Part shown: in pieces, positions 16,286 through 24,664 of the stretch
Layout: each line of letters begins with the position of its first letter
Position numbering within the stretch: the first letter of the stretch is position 1
Source of the DNA: CAWDMC01 sp963803295
GTDB lineage: Bacteria; Acidobacteriota; Terriglobia; UBA7540
Length of the DNA stretch: 64,000 bases
Assembly: GCA_963803295.1 (NCBI GenBank)
Contig: CAWDMC010000021.1
Span: forward strand, 1 to 64,000
Reading direction: 5' to 3'
Position numbers and translations under genes: made by a program
The notes under the pieces: generated by a model
Told to the model about the DNA's origin: nothing
Databases searched by the model: none
Seen by the model: the letters and a program-made list of their open reading frames with translations, nothing else

Positions 16286-18927
16286 GCATCTCAAAGAAGC
16301 TGACAGCGGACCAGGTAGGGAGATATCACCGGGAGCAATTCGCTTCCCCGACTGAGAGCTATTACAGCCGTGGTGGCAACGTCGGCCGCTGGGTTGGGCA
16401 GGGCGCCGAGGCCATGGGTGTGTCTGGCGAAGTAACGGCGGAGCAACTCGAGCACCTGGCTCATGGCCGCTCTTTGACGGGGGAACAACTGATCAGGAGG
16501 AAGGCAACCGGAAACCGGGCGGCCTGGGATGCCAACTTCGCGCCGGCCAAGAGTGTTTCGATTACGGCCTTGGTGGGAGGCGACCTTCGCATCAGGCGGG
16601 CGCATGAGGATGCCGTGGCCATCGCCGCGAGGGAACTGGAGCGCTTTGTCCAGGCAAGGCTCGGAGGGAATCATCCGGCCGAGGCCACCGGGAAGATGGT
16701 GGCGGCGAAGTTCGAGCACGACATCGCTCGCCCGGTTGAGGGCTACAGCGCACCTCAGCTTCACACCCACTTAGTCATCTTGAATTTGACTCCGACCGCC
16801 GGGGGCCGCTGGCGGCCACTACAGGAGAAAGCGCTTTTCGACGCTCAGCCGTACGCGACGGCTATCTACCGATCCGAGTTAGCTTGGCGGTTGCGTGGTC
16901 TGGGGTACGAGGTCGAGATCGGCAAGAACCATGCGCCCGAGATCAAGGGCTACAGCAAGGAATTCCTGGAGGCCATGAGCGAGCGCCGGCAACAGATCGT
17001 CGGGCATATGAAAGAAAAGGGGCTGGTGGGCGCCGAAGCCGCGGAGATTGCCGCGCATCAGACACGGGAAGCGAAGATCCAGATGTCGCCGGCCGAGACA
17101 CTCGCCCAGCACCGGGAAGTGGCGGCCGAGTTCGGAAACCAGCAAGAGGCGGTCACGGCGGCGGCTCTCGGTCGTAATCAAAAACAGGATCCACCCGGAG
17201 AGGGCTGGAAACAGGCGCACAGTTCGCTCGGCTGGTCCCGCGCCCGCAACTTCGAACGCAAAGCCGTCACATCGGAATGGGAGTTGATGCGGGATGCCCT
17301 GCAACGTTCCCTGGGTAAGGCCACCTTCGCGGATGTTTCGGGGGCTTTGGCCTCTAATGTGCACTCGGGAGAACTGCTTGAGGTGGAGCACGCCAGGCCT
17401 GTTGTCGGGCGTGCCTTCACGACGCCGGAGATGCAAGCCCTGGAACGCGAGAATATCGCCACGGTGCTCGGAGGCAGAGGCACGGTCAAGCCGCTCGAGA
17501 TCGGCTCCAGAGAGGCTATCGGCATCGATTCTGGGGCCTATCCAGCGCTCCAGGCGGCTCTCCGGTCAATTCTGGAATCCCCTGATCGGATTCAGGCCCT
17601 GGATGGCCGGGCCGGAACCGGCAAGACGGTGGGCGTCCTCCGTCATGTGCGGGATGCGGCCGCGCGGGCCGGCTTCTCCGTGCAGGGCCTCGCCCCCACC
17701 GGGGGAGCGGCCCATCAGCTGGCCGAGGCTGGCATTCCTTCGTCAACCCTGCAGAAGTATCTGGCGCGCACCCGGGAGGCGCCGGACGAAAAGACGTTCT
17801 TCATTTTGGACGAGTCGAGCCTGGCGAGCACGGTGCAGGTTTCGCGGTTTCTAAAAGGCCTGCCGGCCGAGGATCGCGTCCTCCTCGTCGGGGATACCCG
17901 TCAGCACCAGGCGGTTGAAGCCGGAAAGCCTTTCGCGCAATTACAGAAGGCAGGCATGCCTACAACCAAGCTCGAGGAGATCCTTCGCCAGAAAGATCCT
18001 CACCTCAAACGCGCGGTGGAACTGCTCGCTCAAGGTTTGACGGTTGCTGGCGTCGCGGAGCTCGTTCATCAAGGGCGTGTCCACGAGGTTGCCAGCAAGC
18101 CCGAGCGGGTGAAGGCGATCGCGGAGGAATACGCGCGCCAGCCGGAGGGAACGCTGGCCATCGCTCCCGATAACGATTCTCGCCGGGAATTGAACGCCGC
18201 CATCAGGAAAGAACTGCAGGCGCGCGGCCGGATCGAGCGGCGGGAGCATGCCGTCGCCGTGCTGGTTCCTCGGCAGGACTTGACGGGAGCCGATCGGCAG
18301 TGGGCCGCCAGGTACGAGCCTGGCGACGTGCTGCGTTACTCCAGGGCGAGCCGGGAGCATGGCATCAAGGCCGCAGAATATGCGCGAGTGTTGAAGGTCG
18401 ATGCGGAGCACAACGCTCTGACGGTCGAGACCGGGAACGGGCAAAAACTCATGTATGACCCGCGTCGGCTGCAGGGCGTAAGTGTGTACCGCGAAGAACG
18501 GCGCGTCATGGCGGTTGGCGATCGCCTGCAAGTGACGGCCCCGTTCACTGAGGAACGCCTGAGCAACCGCCAACTCGGGACGATCCAGGCTCTCGACCGG
18601 GAGGGCAACATCGAGCTTCGGCTGGACTCCGGACGGTCGGTGCAGTTCAGCGCCGCGGATTTTCCGCACCTCGATTACGGGTTTGCGAGCACCAGTTACT
18701 CGGCCCAAGGCGCCACCGTGGACCGCGTGTTGCTCCAGGTCGAGAGCTACCTTTCGCCGGAGTTGGTCAATTCACGCCTGGCTTACGTAGGTGTGTCGAG
18801 AGCCGCTGAGGACGTGCAACTGTACACCGACAACGCAGGCGGACTGGTGAAGAGTCTCAGCCGCGAGGTATCGAAAACGTCGGCTCTCGCCGAACAGCAG
18901 GAGCAGGCGCAAGGAATAAGCGCATGA
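16279..18927 (+). CDS. traI: MobF-family relaxase-helicase (TraI/TrwC-like)
   Basis: Nicks oriT, stays bound to the 5' end and unwinds the transferred strand. 882 aa. Relaxase domain: residues 1-300, with the tyrosine pair in SPTESYYSRGG (residues 23-33) and the three-histidine metal site FEHDIARP plus PQLHTHLVILN (residues about 150-167). Helicase domain: Walker A DGRAGTGKTVGVLRHV (about residue 440), DESS motif FFILDESSLAS, then GDTRQHQAVEAGKPF and C-terminal SYSAQGATVDRV and AYVGVSRA. Somewhat shorter than TrwC (966 aa). Overlaps both neighbours by 4-7 bp. Confidence 0.93.
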   Translation: MVSISKKLTADQVGRYHREQFASPTESYYSRGGNVGRWVGQGAEAMGVSGEVTAEQLEHLAHGRSLTGEQLIRRKATGNRAAWDANFAPAKSVSITALVGGDLRIRRAHEDAVAIAARELERFVQARLGGNHPAEATGKMVAAKFEHDIARPVEGYSAPQLHTHLVILNLTPTAGGRWRPLQEKALFDAQPYATAIYRSELAWRLRGLGYEVEIGKNHAPEIKGYSKEFLEAMSERRQQIVGHMKEKGLVGAEAAEIAAHQTREAKIQMSPAETLAQHREVAAEFGNQQEAVTAAALGRNQKQDPPGEGWKQAHSSLGWSRARNFERKAVTSEWELMRDALQRSLGKATFADVSGALASNVHSGELLEVEHARPVVGRAFTTPEMQALERENIATVLGGRGTVKPLEIGSREAIGIDSGAYPALQAALRSILESPDRIQALDGRAGTGKTVGVLRHVRDAAARAGFSVQGLAPTGGAAHQLAEAGIPSSTLQKYLARTREAPDEKTFFILDESSLASTVQVSRFLKGLPAEDRVLLVGDTRQHQAVEAGKPFAQLQKAGMPTTKLEEILRQKDPHLKRAVELLAQGLTVAGVAELVHQGRVHEVASKPERVKAIAEEYARQPEGTLAIAPDNDSRRELNAAIRKELQARGRIERREHAVAVLVPRQDLTGADRQWAARYEPGDVLRYSRASREHGIKAAEYARVLKVDAEHNALTVETGNGQKLMYDPRRLQGVSVYREERRVMAVGDRLQVTAPFTEERLSNRQLGTIQALDREGNIELRLDSGRSVQFSAADFPHLDYGFASTSYSAQGATVDRVLLQVESYLSPELVNSRLAYVGVSRAAEDVQLYTDNAGGLVKSLSREVSKTSALAEQQEQAQGISA

Positions 18928-19922
18928 ACACAGCCGCAATCGACAACGGCATGGGTCTTGAGGCGATCCTGCAATACCTCGCGCCGATTCGCTCCCTGCT
19001 CCTGCAGGAGGACGTCGACGAAGTGCAGATCAACTGCGGCGGCGAGCGCGTCTTCGTCGAGCGCAGCGGGACCTGGAGGCTCGAGGAGGTGCAACTGGAT
19101 CCCGTCGGACTGCTGGCCGGTCTGAAGCGGATCGCGGTCGAGGCTGGGGTCGAGCTGGCGGACGACCTGGTGGGCCTGGACTGCCGTTTCGTGGGCGGCC
19201 GGCTGGCTGCGGTTCTTCCTCCGGTGAGCCGTGAGGGAATCTCCGTCACCATCCGCAAGTTTGCCCGGGTACGCTTGAGTCTTGAGGACCTGGTGGCGCG
19301 TAGGACGCTGACTGCCGGCATGGCGAGTGCCCTCCGCAAGGCGGTACTCGACCGGGAGAACATCCTGGTGAGCGGAGGCACGGGCAGCGGGAAGACGGTG
19401 CTGACGGGAGCGCTCGCCAATCTCATCCCGGCTGAGGAACGGATCCTGCTCATCGAGCAGCCGGCCGAACTCCGGCTCGACCAGCCGAACGTGGTGTCGT
19501 GGGAAGCGCTCGAGCACGGTCCCGGAGGTAAGCCGGTCACGCAGCGGGACCTCCTGAAGCGGGCCCTGCGAGCTCACCCCTCCCGCATCATCCTTGGAGA
19601 AATCAGGGCGGAGGAAGCGGCCGAGGTGCTCATGATCATGAACACCGGCCATCGCGGGACGATGACCACGCAACACAGCTCCGGTGCGAGGGATGCCCTG
19701 GAGCGTTTCTGCACCTTGTGTCTGATGGCGCCCGATCATTGGCCTTGGGAAGCCTTGCGGCGAGGGATCGCCGAGAACATCGGCATCGTGCTGCACATGG
19801 CGCAACGCCCTGACCGCTCCCGCTACCTGGCGGAGGCGATCACCGTCGAGGGCTACGATCGGGCCTCGGATTCGTTTCGGACCAGCCCCATGCTCGGGGG
19901 TGATAGCTTGCCCAGCCTTTGA
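18924..19922 (+). CDS. virB11: VirB11/TrbB-family secretion ATPase
   Basis: Hexameric ATPase that switches the channel between pilus assembly and DNA transfer. 332 aa: N-terminal domain (residues 1-120), Walker A SGGTGSGKTVLTGAL (about residue 150), Asp box, Walker B PSRIILGEIRAEEA, His box GHRGTMTTQHSSGA. The gene is separated from the main virB operon by the mobilisation genes and follows traI with a 4-bp overlap, so mating and processing genes are co-transcribed. Confidence 0.93.
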   Translation: MNTAAIDNGMGLEAILQYLAPIRSLLLQEDVDEVQINCGGERVFVERSGTWRLEEVQLDPVGLLAGLKRIAVEAGVELADDLVGLDCRFVGGRLAAVLPPVSREGISVTIRKFARVRLSLEDLVARRTLTAGMASALRKAVLDRENILVSGGTGSGKTVLTGALANLIPAEERILLIEQPAELRLDQPNVVSWEALEHGPGGKPVTQRDLLKRALRAHPSRIILGEIRAEEAAEVLMIMNTGHRGTMTTQHSSGARDALERFCTLCLMAPDHWPWEALRRGIAENIGIVLHMAQRPDRSRYLAEAITVEGYDRASDSFRTSPMLGGDSLPSL

Positions 19923-20031
19923 ACGCAGGGCGGGCCTCAAGCGTGAGGCGGGCGGGTATTCGAGCCAGCCGGAAAAGCACAGGTCAAACTGAGCGAAACC
20001 GAGCAGGTAGGGATTTGATAGACTCCAACCC

Positions 20032-20208
20032 ATGGCCAAATTCAAACTCAAAGACCGTGTTAGGGAAATCGACCAGAAGGTTCGCACCGTAGAGGAAATC
20101 CGCGAAATGCCCGGCTCTGAACCGATGTACTGGATTCAACTTGGCAATGATTTTGCAACCCGTGTGTGGGTGACGGAAAGTGCGCTTGAATTGGCGGATG
20201 CACCTTAG
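20032..20208 (+). CDS. 58-aa hypothetical protein
   Basis: Short frame starting MAKFKLKDRVREIDQKVRTV and continuing with MPGSEPMYWIQLGNDFATRVW. The composition and the alternation (KFKLKDRVR.....EIREMPGS..MYWIQ) resemble small SH3-like beta-barrel proteins found near mobile genes, in which KLKDRV..I and a terminal YWIQ...... strand are common. No strong ribosome site. Function unknown. Confidence 0.45.
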   Translation: MAKFKLKDRVREIDQKVRTVEEIREMPGSEPMYWIQLGNDFATRVWVTESALELADAP

Positions 20209-20685
20209 CCGCAGCGTCACCCGCCTCAGGATCAGGTTTCCTCGTGGAAGATCGCCAGCCCTGGCGCTATTGCCATGCTGACGCGGGAGGAGTGGCGGCC
20301 CGCAGCGGAGAGGCTGTCAAACACTCGGCGAAGCCGACCGCGATAGCGGCGCGGAGGGCGGAAAGCGACGAGCGGTGTTGGCGAGCTCCTGAGGGGGAGG
20401 GCCTTCCCCTGCTTTGGGTATGGCGCTGCGGGTGTGCTCCAGCCGGAGGTTATACGGGCCAAGCTACGAGAGAGCTGGGTTGCGCCGCGGGGGTCATCAG
20501 CCAGCGTCTCGTAAAGTTCCGCACGGTTGGTGCTGGCGCGCCATCATCGCTCTGGTGTTCTGCGGCACAAGATCATGAAACAGGATAGCGCCGTGCGGGG
20601 GAGGGAATTGGCAACGGGTGGTTAGGGGTTAGAACCCCTGGCCGGGGCCGGGGCAGAGCCCCGGAAAATTTGAATCCTAAAAAGA
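20209..20685. other. no gene recognised
   Basis: No gene is supported. A perfect 7-bp stem with a 3-base loop, CCGGGGC-AGA-GCCCCGG, lies at 20648-20664 without a T tail. Confidence 0.4.
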
Positions 20686-20724
20686 TAGGGCGGTCCGGTA
20701 TCGAGCCGGGCCGCCGTTTTGTTG
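20686..20724. terminator. bidirectional rho-independent terminator
   Basis: A GC-rich hairpin (arms GGCGGtCCGG and CCgggCCGCC around a short loop, about 20689-20715) is followed by GTTTTGTT on the plus strand and, read on the minus strand, by a T-rich run (ATCTTTTT) a few bases after the stem. It would end both the plus-strand genes and ardC, which stops at 20732. Confidence 0.6.
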
Positions 20725-20731
20725 CAGCCCG

Positions 20732-21697
20732 TCAGTCGGCGGCGCACTCCTCTTCCGGCTGCTGTGGTTGCGGCTGCAAGCTATTGAGATAATCAGCGGC
20801 GCGTTGGGCGTGGGCGGCTGCGCTGAAGATGGCGCGCTTGTCTTCCTTCAGCAGGTTGAGCCAGTGCCCCAGATAGGCGGCGTGGTCGTCGCGGATCTCC
20901 GGCGTGATGCCGAGGTCGGCGCACAGGAAAGCGGCTCCGAGTTCCGCCACAAGTTCCTCGCGGGCGTAACCGCGATCGCCAAAGCGTTTGGCGCTGAAAT
21001 CGCGTTCCAGGCGGCGCTCGTGCTTGGTCCAGTGGGTGAGCTCATGCAGGGCGGTGGCGTAATAGCTCTCCTTGTTCCTGAAAGCCTCGAAGGGCGGAAG
21101 CTGGATCAGGTCTCGGGCGGGCGCGTAGAAGGCCTGATTTCCGCCGTGCTGGATGGTGGCGGCGGTGTTCGTCGATGAAGCGGTCGGCGTTCTCGATGCG
21201 CTCGCACAGCGGCAAGGGGTTTTCCGGCTGCGCGTAGTAGTGCGCGGGCAAGCCTTCGATCTGCTCGACGTTGAAAACGGTGTAGCCCTTCATGAACGGG
21301 ATTTCGCGCTCGGTGTCCTCGCCTTTGTCGTTGGTCTCGGTCTTGGTGATGCTGTTGGCGTAGACGACAAGTGAGCCGTGCTCGCCCTTGCGGACGTGGG
21401 CGTCAAGTTCCAGCGCCTGCTTAAAGGTCATCCAGATAGGCGCGGCGTATCCCTTGGCCAGGGCCTCGCCCCAGAGCAAGAGAATATTCATTCCTCGGTA
21501 GGGCGTGCCGTTGTGGCGTAGGGGCTTGGTGATGCGTCCGGCTGCGTGCTCGCGCTCCAAGGTTTCATCCAGGTACGGACGCCCTGCTCAAGGTCGGAAA
21601 CAATGCGCTCGGTGACTCGGGTGTAAATGTCTTTTCGGTCGTAGGTTGCCCATGGTGCTTTCTCTCCTTTGAAAGTGGGTTGCAATGAAAAATGCAA
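20732..21697 (-). pseudogene. ardC: ArdC-like antirestriction gene with two frameshifts
   Basis: Reading across three frames gives one ArdC-type protein of about 320 aa: an N-terminal ssDNA-binding domain (DIYTRVTERIVSDLEQGVRTWMKPW; then NGTPYRGMNILLLWGEA; HVRKGEHGSLVVYANS) and a C-terminal metallopeptidase domain with HELTHWTKHERRL and YAREELVAELGAAFLCADLG. Frame breaks lie near 21562 (after RTWMKP) and near 21165 (after RFIDE). ArdC proteins protect incoming conjugative DNA from host restriction, which fits the neighbouring transfer genes. As sequenced it cannot make a full product; decay or sequence error are both possible. Confidence 0.8.
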
Positions 21698-21977
21698 CCT
21701 TGCCCATCGGCGAGATCGGGGGTAGCAGAGAGCAGGGGCGGACGGCCGGGAGGGGGATCACCCAGGCTGCACAAGCCGCGCATTTCGGCGCGGAAGCTTG
21801 GGGAGACCCGCCGGGCGGCGAAGCTTTACCCTTGCGCGGCGCGAGGGGGGGCGCCCCTTAGGGATTGGGGTTTTTAGGGTTTTCCCGCGAAAGGGATCGT
21901 TACCGGATGGCCGCGACGAAAAGTTGTGGAGATTTCGGCAATAATGGTCCGACAGACGGGGGAACCGCGACCTTGAA
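21698..21977. other. no gene recognised
   Basis: GC-rich spacer upstream of the ardC start; holds a TGCAA...TTGCA inverted pair near 21680-21705 but no gene, RNA or clear promoter. Confidence 0.35.
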
Positions 21978-22015
21978 ACGAAAGTGAGGAAGAACCGAAT
22001 TAAGTACAGCGCGAC
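21978..22015. repeat. ISL3-type terminal sequence, solo copy
   Basis: A 38-bp block containing GAAAGTGAGGAAGAACCG and TTAAGTACAGCGCGAC matches the end of the ISL3 copy at 45.3-47.2 kb. No transposase accompanies it, so it is a footprint left by excision, deletion or recombination. Confidence 0.65.
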
Positions 22016-22390
22016 GACACCGCTTGTCAGGGGTTCGGCGGGTGGATAAAATAGCGCACCTCACTCGGCTCTACCTAAAGCAGCGAGGCTTGCCGATGAA
22101 AGAGTAGGAATCCGGTCACGGCACTCAGGGATCACATCACCCCAAGGCCCCCGACGCAGTCTCAATAGAGTTTCAGGTTTGGAAAAGAATCGATGCATGG
22201 GTCACCTCCTGGCTTAATGGGATACCAGAAAAGTGACCAAAAACTATGCCGAGTCGGGGAAGAGGAAATCCGCCAACCACAACGCGTTCAAGGGGTGACT
22301 CGGCATATTTCCGCACCCGGCATAGTGCGCTCATGTCGTGATCGGCATGAGGGGCGGACGTGCGCGAAATAATGCCGTAAATCAAGCGGC
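22016..22390. other. no feature recognised
   Basis: No coding potential, repeat or RNA identified between the ISL3 footprint and the integrase stump. Confidence 0.35.
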
Positions 22391-22518
22391 GACCTCGAAC
22401 AGATCCAGATGCTGCTGGGTCACGCTTCGATCCAGACGACCGAGAACTATATCTCGGCATGCAGCAGAACCTGATCGAGGCCGTAAACGACAAGCTGGGG
22501 ATCGTAGACACCGAATAG
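22391..22518 (+). pseudogene. 3' stump of a tyrosine recombinase (integrase)
   Basis: The frame reads DLEQIQMLLGHASIQTTENY, the last catalytic block of XerC/phage integrases (LLGH...TT..Y), then, after a one-base shift near 22456, LGMQQNLIEAVNDKLGIVD and a stop. Everything upstream of the histidine block is gone. It marks a former integration or deletion boundary between the conjugation block and the CRISPR block. Confidence 0.75.
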
Positions 22519-22550
22519 ACCCGTCAGTCCCGTTCACTGTCACCGTCACC

Positions 22551-22618
22551 GTCAAGATGACACTGTCAAGATGACACTTGACGTGATACGGTGGTTGTTG
22601 TACGCTACTCGGCGTACA
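22551..22618 (+). promoter_or_regulatory. promoter and operator of the XRE-ImmA pair
   Basis: Elements in order: a perfect 14-bp tandem repeat GTCAAGATGACACT at 22551-22564 and 22565-22578; a -35 box TTGACG (22578-22583); 17-bp spacer; -10 box TACGCT (22601-22606) embedded in a perfect inverted repeat TGTACGC-TACTCG-GCGTACA (22599-22618). The palindrome over the -10 box is the expected position for an autorepressor operator. Confidence 0.65.
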
Positions 22619-22624
22619 TTGCAG

Positions 22625-23002
22625 ATGACTATGACACACGACAATAGAACTATCGGAGACGTTATCCACGACGCGCGGGCGAAACTTAAGCTCAGCCTTC
22701 GTGACATCACGAAGAGACTCGACATCACGCCCTCATACCTGAGCGATATCGAGAACAATCGTAGGGTGCCCTCGGAAGAGGTGCTAGGAAAGCTCGCTAA
22801 GCTCCTGCAGCTCGACTACGACGACCTGATGGCTCGGGCCGGACGTTTCGGCGAGGACGCCGTTCGTTACATGATGAGGACGCCGGCGGCTGGCGTGCTT
22901 TTTCGACGGCTGGCAGAGGGGAATGCCTCGGGCGAAACTCTCGAGAAGCTCCTGAAAGTCGCCAATAAGGAGATCGGGGGAAAGAAGGAGCCAGACAAAT
23001 GA
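22625..23002 (+). CDS. XRE-family transcriptional regulator (ImmR-like)
   Basis: 125-aa DNA-binding protein. Residues 8-62 form a helix-turn-helix of the XRE class: IGDVIHDARAKLKLSLRDI, TKRLDITPSYLSDIENNRRV, PSEEVLGKLAKLLQL. The C-terminal half is helical. The ATG at 22625 is used because it lies just after the promoter and palindrome. Four-base overlap with the following ImmA/IrrE-type peptidase gene makes this the repressor half of a repressor/antirepressor protease pair, as in ICEBs1 ImmR/ImmA. Probably autoregulated through the palindrome at 22599 (inference). Confidence 0.85.
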   Translation: MTMTHDNRTIGDVIHDARAKLKLSLRDITKRLDITPSYLSDIENNRRVPSEEVLGKLAKLLQLDYDDLMARAGRFGEDAVRYMMRTPAAGVLFRRLAEGNASGETLEKLLKVANKEIGGKKEPDK

Positions 23003-23745
23003 GCTCGGGCAGATCTGGCCTTTACCGTCGACGAGACGGCAAGGAGCGCCTCTGGCTCTCGGCGGCGGACATCGAGATGATGATGGAGGAGGAGTTGCGC
23101 AAGTCGGATGTATTTCCAACCGACGAGCAGCCAGTTGTGGACATAGAGCGCTTCATCCAGGACCTCGGCGTCCGGATGGACCAGTATGCCAACCTGGATC
23201 CGACGGTGCTCGGACTAACTGAGTTCTACGCGGATGCGCCGCCAAAGATTTTCATTAATCGCGACCTCACCGGAGCGATTGACGACGACGACACGCCTCC
23301 AGGGATTCGCGGCCGCTGGCGGGCAACAATGGCGCATGAGGCTGGCCACGTCGTGATCCACCGAAGGCTATTCGAGGTGAACCAAGACCAAGAGACCCTA
23401 TTTCAGATGGAGGAGCAGGCGGAGCCGCGGCGGCTTATGCGCTGCCTCAAGAAAAATGTACTGTTTCGTGGTGGCACGAGCGATTGGCGAGAGGTACAGG
23501 CTAATATGTGCATGGCGGCCCTGCTCATGCCCCGAAGCCTTTTTCGGCGGTTGACGGACAATGTCGCCACCCAGCGCGGCTTGGCCGCCGAGGCCCTCAG
23601 GATTGGATCTGCCACTGCCGCAATGCTCACGGCTGAAATGGCCGCCCTCTTCGACGTCTCCAAACAGGCGGCAGGAATTCGCCTTGAAACGCTCGGGATA
23701 CTGCCACTAGCCGGACAGCCATGGCTGATTCAAGGGGCGCGGTGA
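22999..23745 (+). CDS. immA: ImmA/IrrE-family metallopeptidase
   Basis: 248-aa protease with the zinc motif HEAGH in ATMAHEAGHVVIHRRLF (about residue 112) and the downstream metal ligand region WREVQANMCMAALLMP, the standard ImmA/IrrE (peptidase M78) signature in which the third ligand is the glutamate. These proteases cleave their partner XRE repressor in response to a cell signal such as DNA damage or cell state. The start overlaps the XRE stop (ATGA). It ends 27 bp before the promoter region of the cas operon. Confidence 0.88.
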   Translation: MSSGRSGLYRRRDGKERLWLSAADIEMMMEEELRKSDVFPTDEQPVVDIERFIQDLGVRMDQYANLDPTVLGLTEFYADAPPKIFINRDLTGAIDDDDTPPGIRGRWRATMAHEAGHVVIHRRLFEVNQDQETLFQMEEQAEPRRLMRCLKKNVLFRGGTSDWREVQANMCMAALLMPRSLFRRLTDNVATQRGLAAEALRIGSATAAMLTAEMAALFDVSKQAAGIRLETLGILPLAGQPWLIQGAR

Positions 23746-23771
23746 GTGTACCGTTTTTTCTGGGATATCTG

Positions 23772-23800
23772 TTGACACTGCGGCGTACTTGGCGTACGAT
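23772..23800 (+). promoter_or_regulatory. predicted cas operon promoter with GGCGTAC sites
   Basis: TTGACA (23772-23777), 17-bp spacer, TACGAT (23795-23800). Two GGCGTAC half-sites (about 23782 and 23791, nine bp apart) overlap the spacer and -10 box, and TACG-ATG-CGTA follows. The same half-site forms the palindrome over the promoter of the XRE gene 1.2 kb upstream, so the XRE protein may also control this promoter. The cas5 start is about 140 bp downstream. Confidence 0.55.
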
Positions 23801-23938
23801 GCGTATTATCGCCCGGCCTGTAAATTCTGCTGGGCTGTTGGTTTTGTTCGCGGCTATCCTGGGCACCGCTTTCGAGAATGCCCGATGAAGGATCGTTGCA
23901 GATGATGCTCGACCGAACCGCAAAACGATTACCCACGG

Positions 23939-24664
23939 ATGGCTGAGCCAATGAAGCCATACTCAATCTCACTGGAAATTGCTGGGCCGACGGCCATGTG
24001 GACGCGCGTTGACACCGGAGATGCGCCGACAAGCTATGAGGCGCCCACCTTCCAAGCAGCAAAGCAGATATTTGAGTCCATTCTGTGGCTCAGATCGGCC
24101 GAGGTCATTCCGTGGCGTTGCGAGATCTGTAATCCTATCGTGAAGCACCGCTATTACACCAACTACAACGGGCCGCTACGAAAATATGCGGACAACCCGG
24201 GCGGGGCGGAGGCCGCTGGCGCGCACCAACTTATCGCGACAGTGTTGGTTAACGTCCGCTACAAGCTTTACGCCTTCGCTATTTCAGAACAGGGTCCAGC
24301 GTCGCAATTGTCGCAGAAAGCGAAAAAATGGGTGAATGATCTACGCATTTGTGGCGGTCATGCTTACCAAGAGCGTTTCGAGTTTCGATTAAAGCATGGT
24401 CAATGGCATCACACTCCTTTCCTCGGCTGGAAGGAGTTCACACCCAACGAGCTTGGCCCCCTCCGTGACGATACCCGGCTTGATGAATCGGTAGACGGAA
24501 TTTCCTTACCGTCCTTTCTCCACAGGACTTTTCCGCGCGGTCAGTTCACTTGCTACGATCCTCGGGTCCGCACCGAAGTCATGATCGAGAGGGGAACATT
24601 GGATTATTTTGCCAGGGAAACCGTTCAGGCGATGCACAACGGAGACTTCCGTCATGTTGAATGA
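23939..24664 (+). CDS. cas5: Cas5 (type I-C-like), probable crRNA-processing subunit
   Basis: 241 aa. N-terminal RAMP strand and glycine-turn SISLEIAGPTAMWTRVDTG, then YEAPTFQAAKQIFESILWL, and HRYYTNYNGPLRKYADN, with the pattern of Cas5d-like proteins (AGPTA.WTR....SY.APT...AK.IFES). No cas6 is present in the locus, and in type I-C systems Cas5 cuts the pre-crRNA, so that job is inferred here; Tyr/Lys/His candidates are the HRYYTNY region. Start could also be the ATG at 23951 (MKPYSISLE). First gene of the operon, overlapping cas8 by 11 bp. Confidence 0.8.
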   Translation: MAEPMKPYSISLEIAGPTAMWTRVDTGDAPTSYEAPTFQAAKQIFESILWLRSAEVIPWRCEICNPIVKHRYYTNYNGPLRKYADNPGGAEAAGAHQLIATVLVNVRYKLYAFAISEQGPASQLSQKAKKWVNDLRICGGHAYQERFEFRLKHGQWHHTPFLGWKEFTPNELGPLRDDTRLDESVDGISLPSFLHRTFPRGQFTCYDPRVRTEVMIERGTLDYFARETVQAMHNGDFRHVE

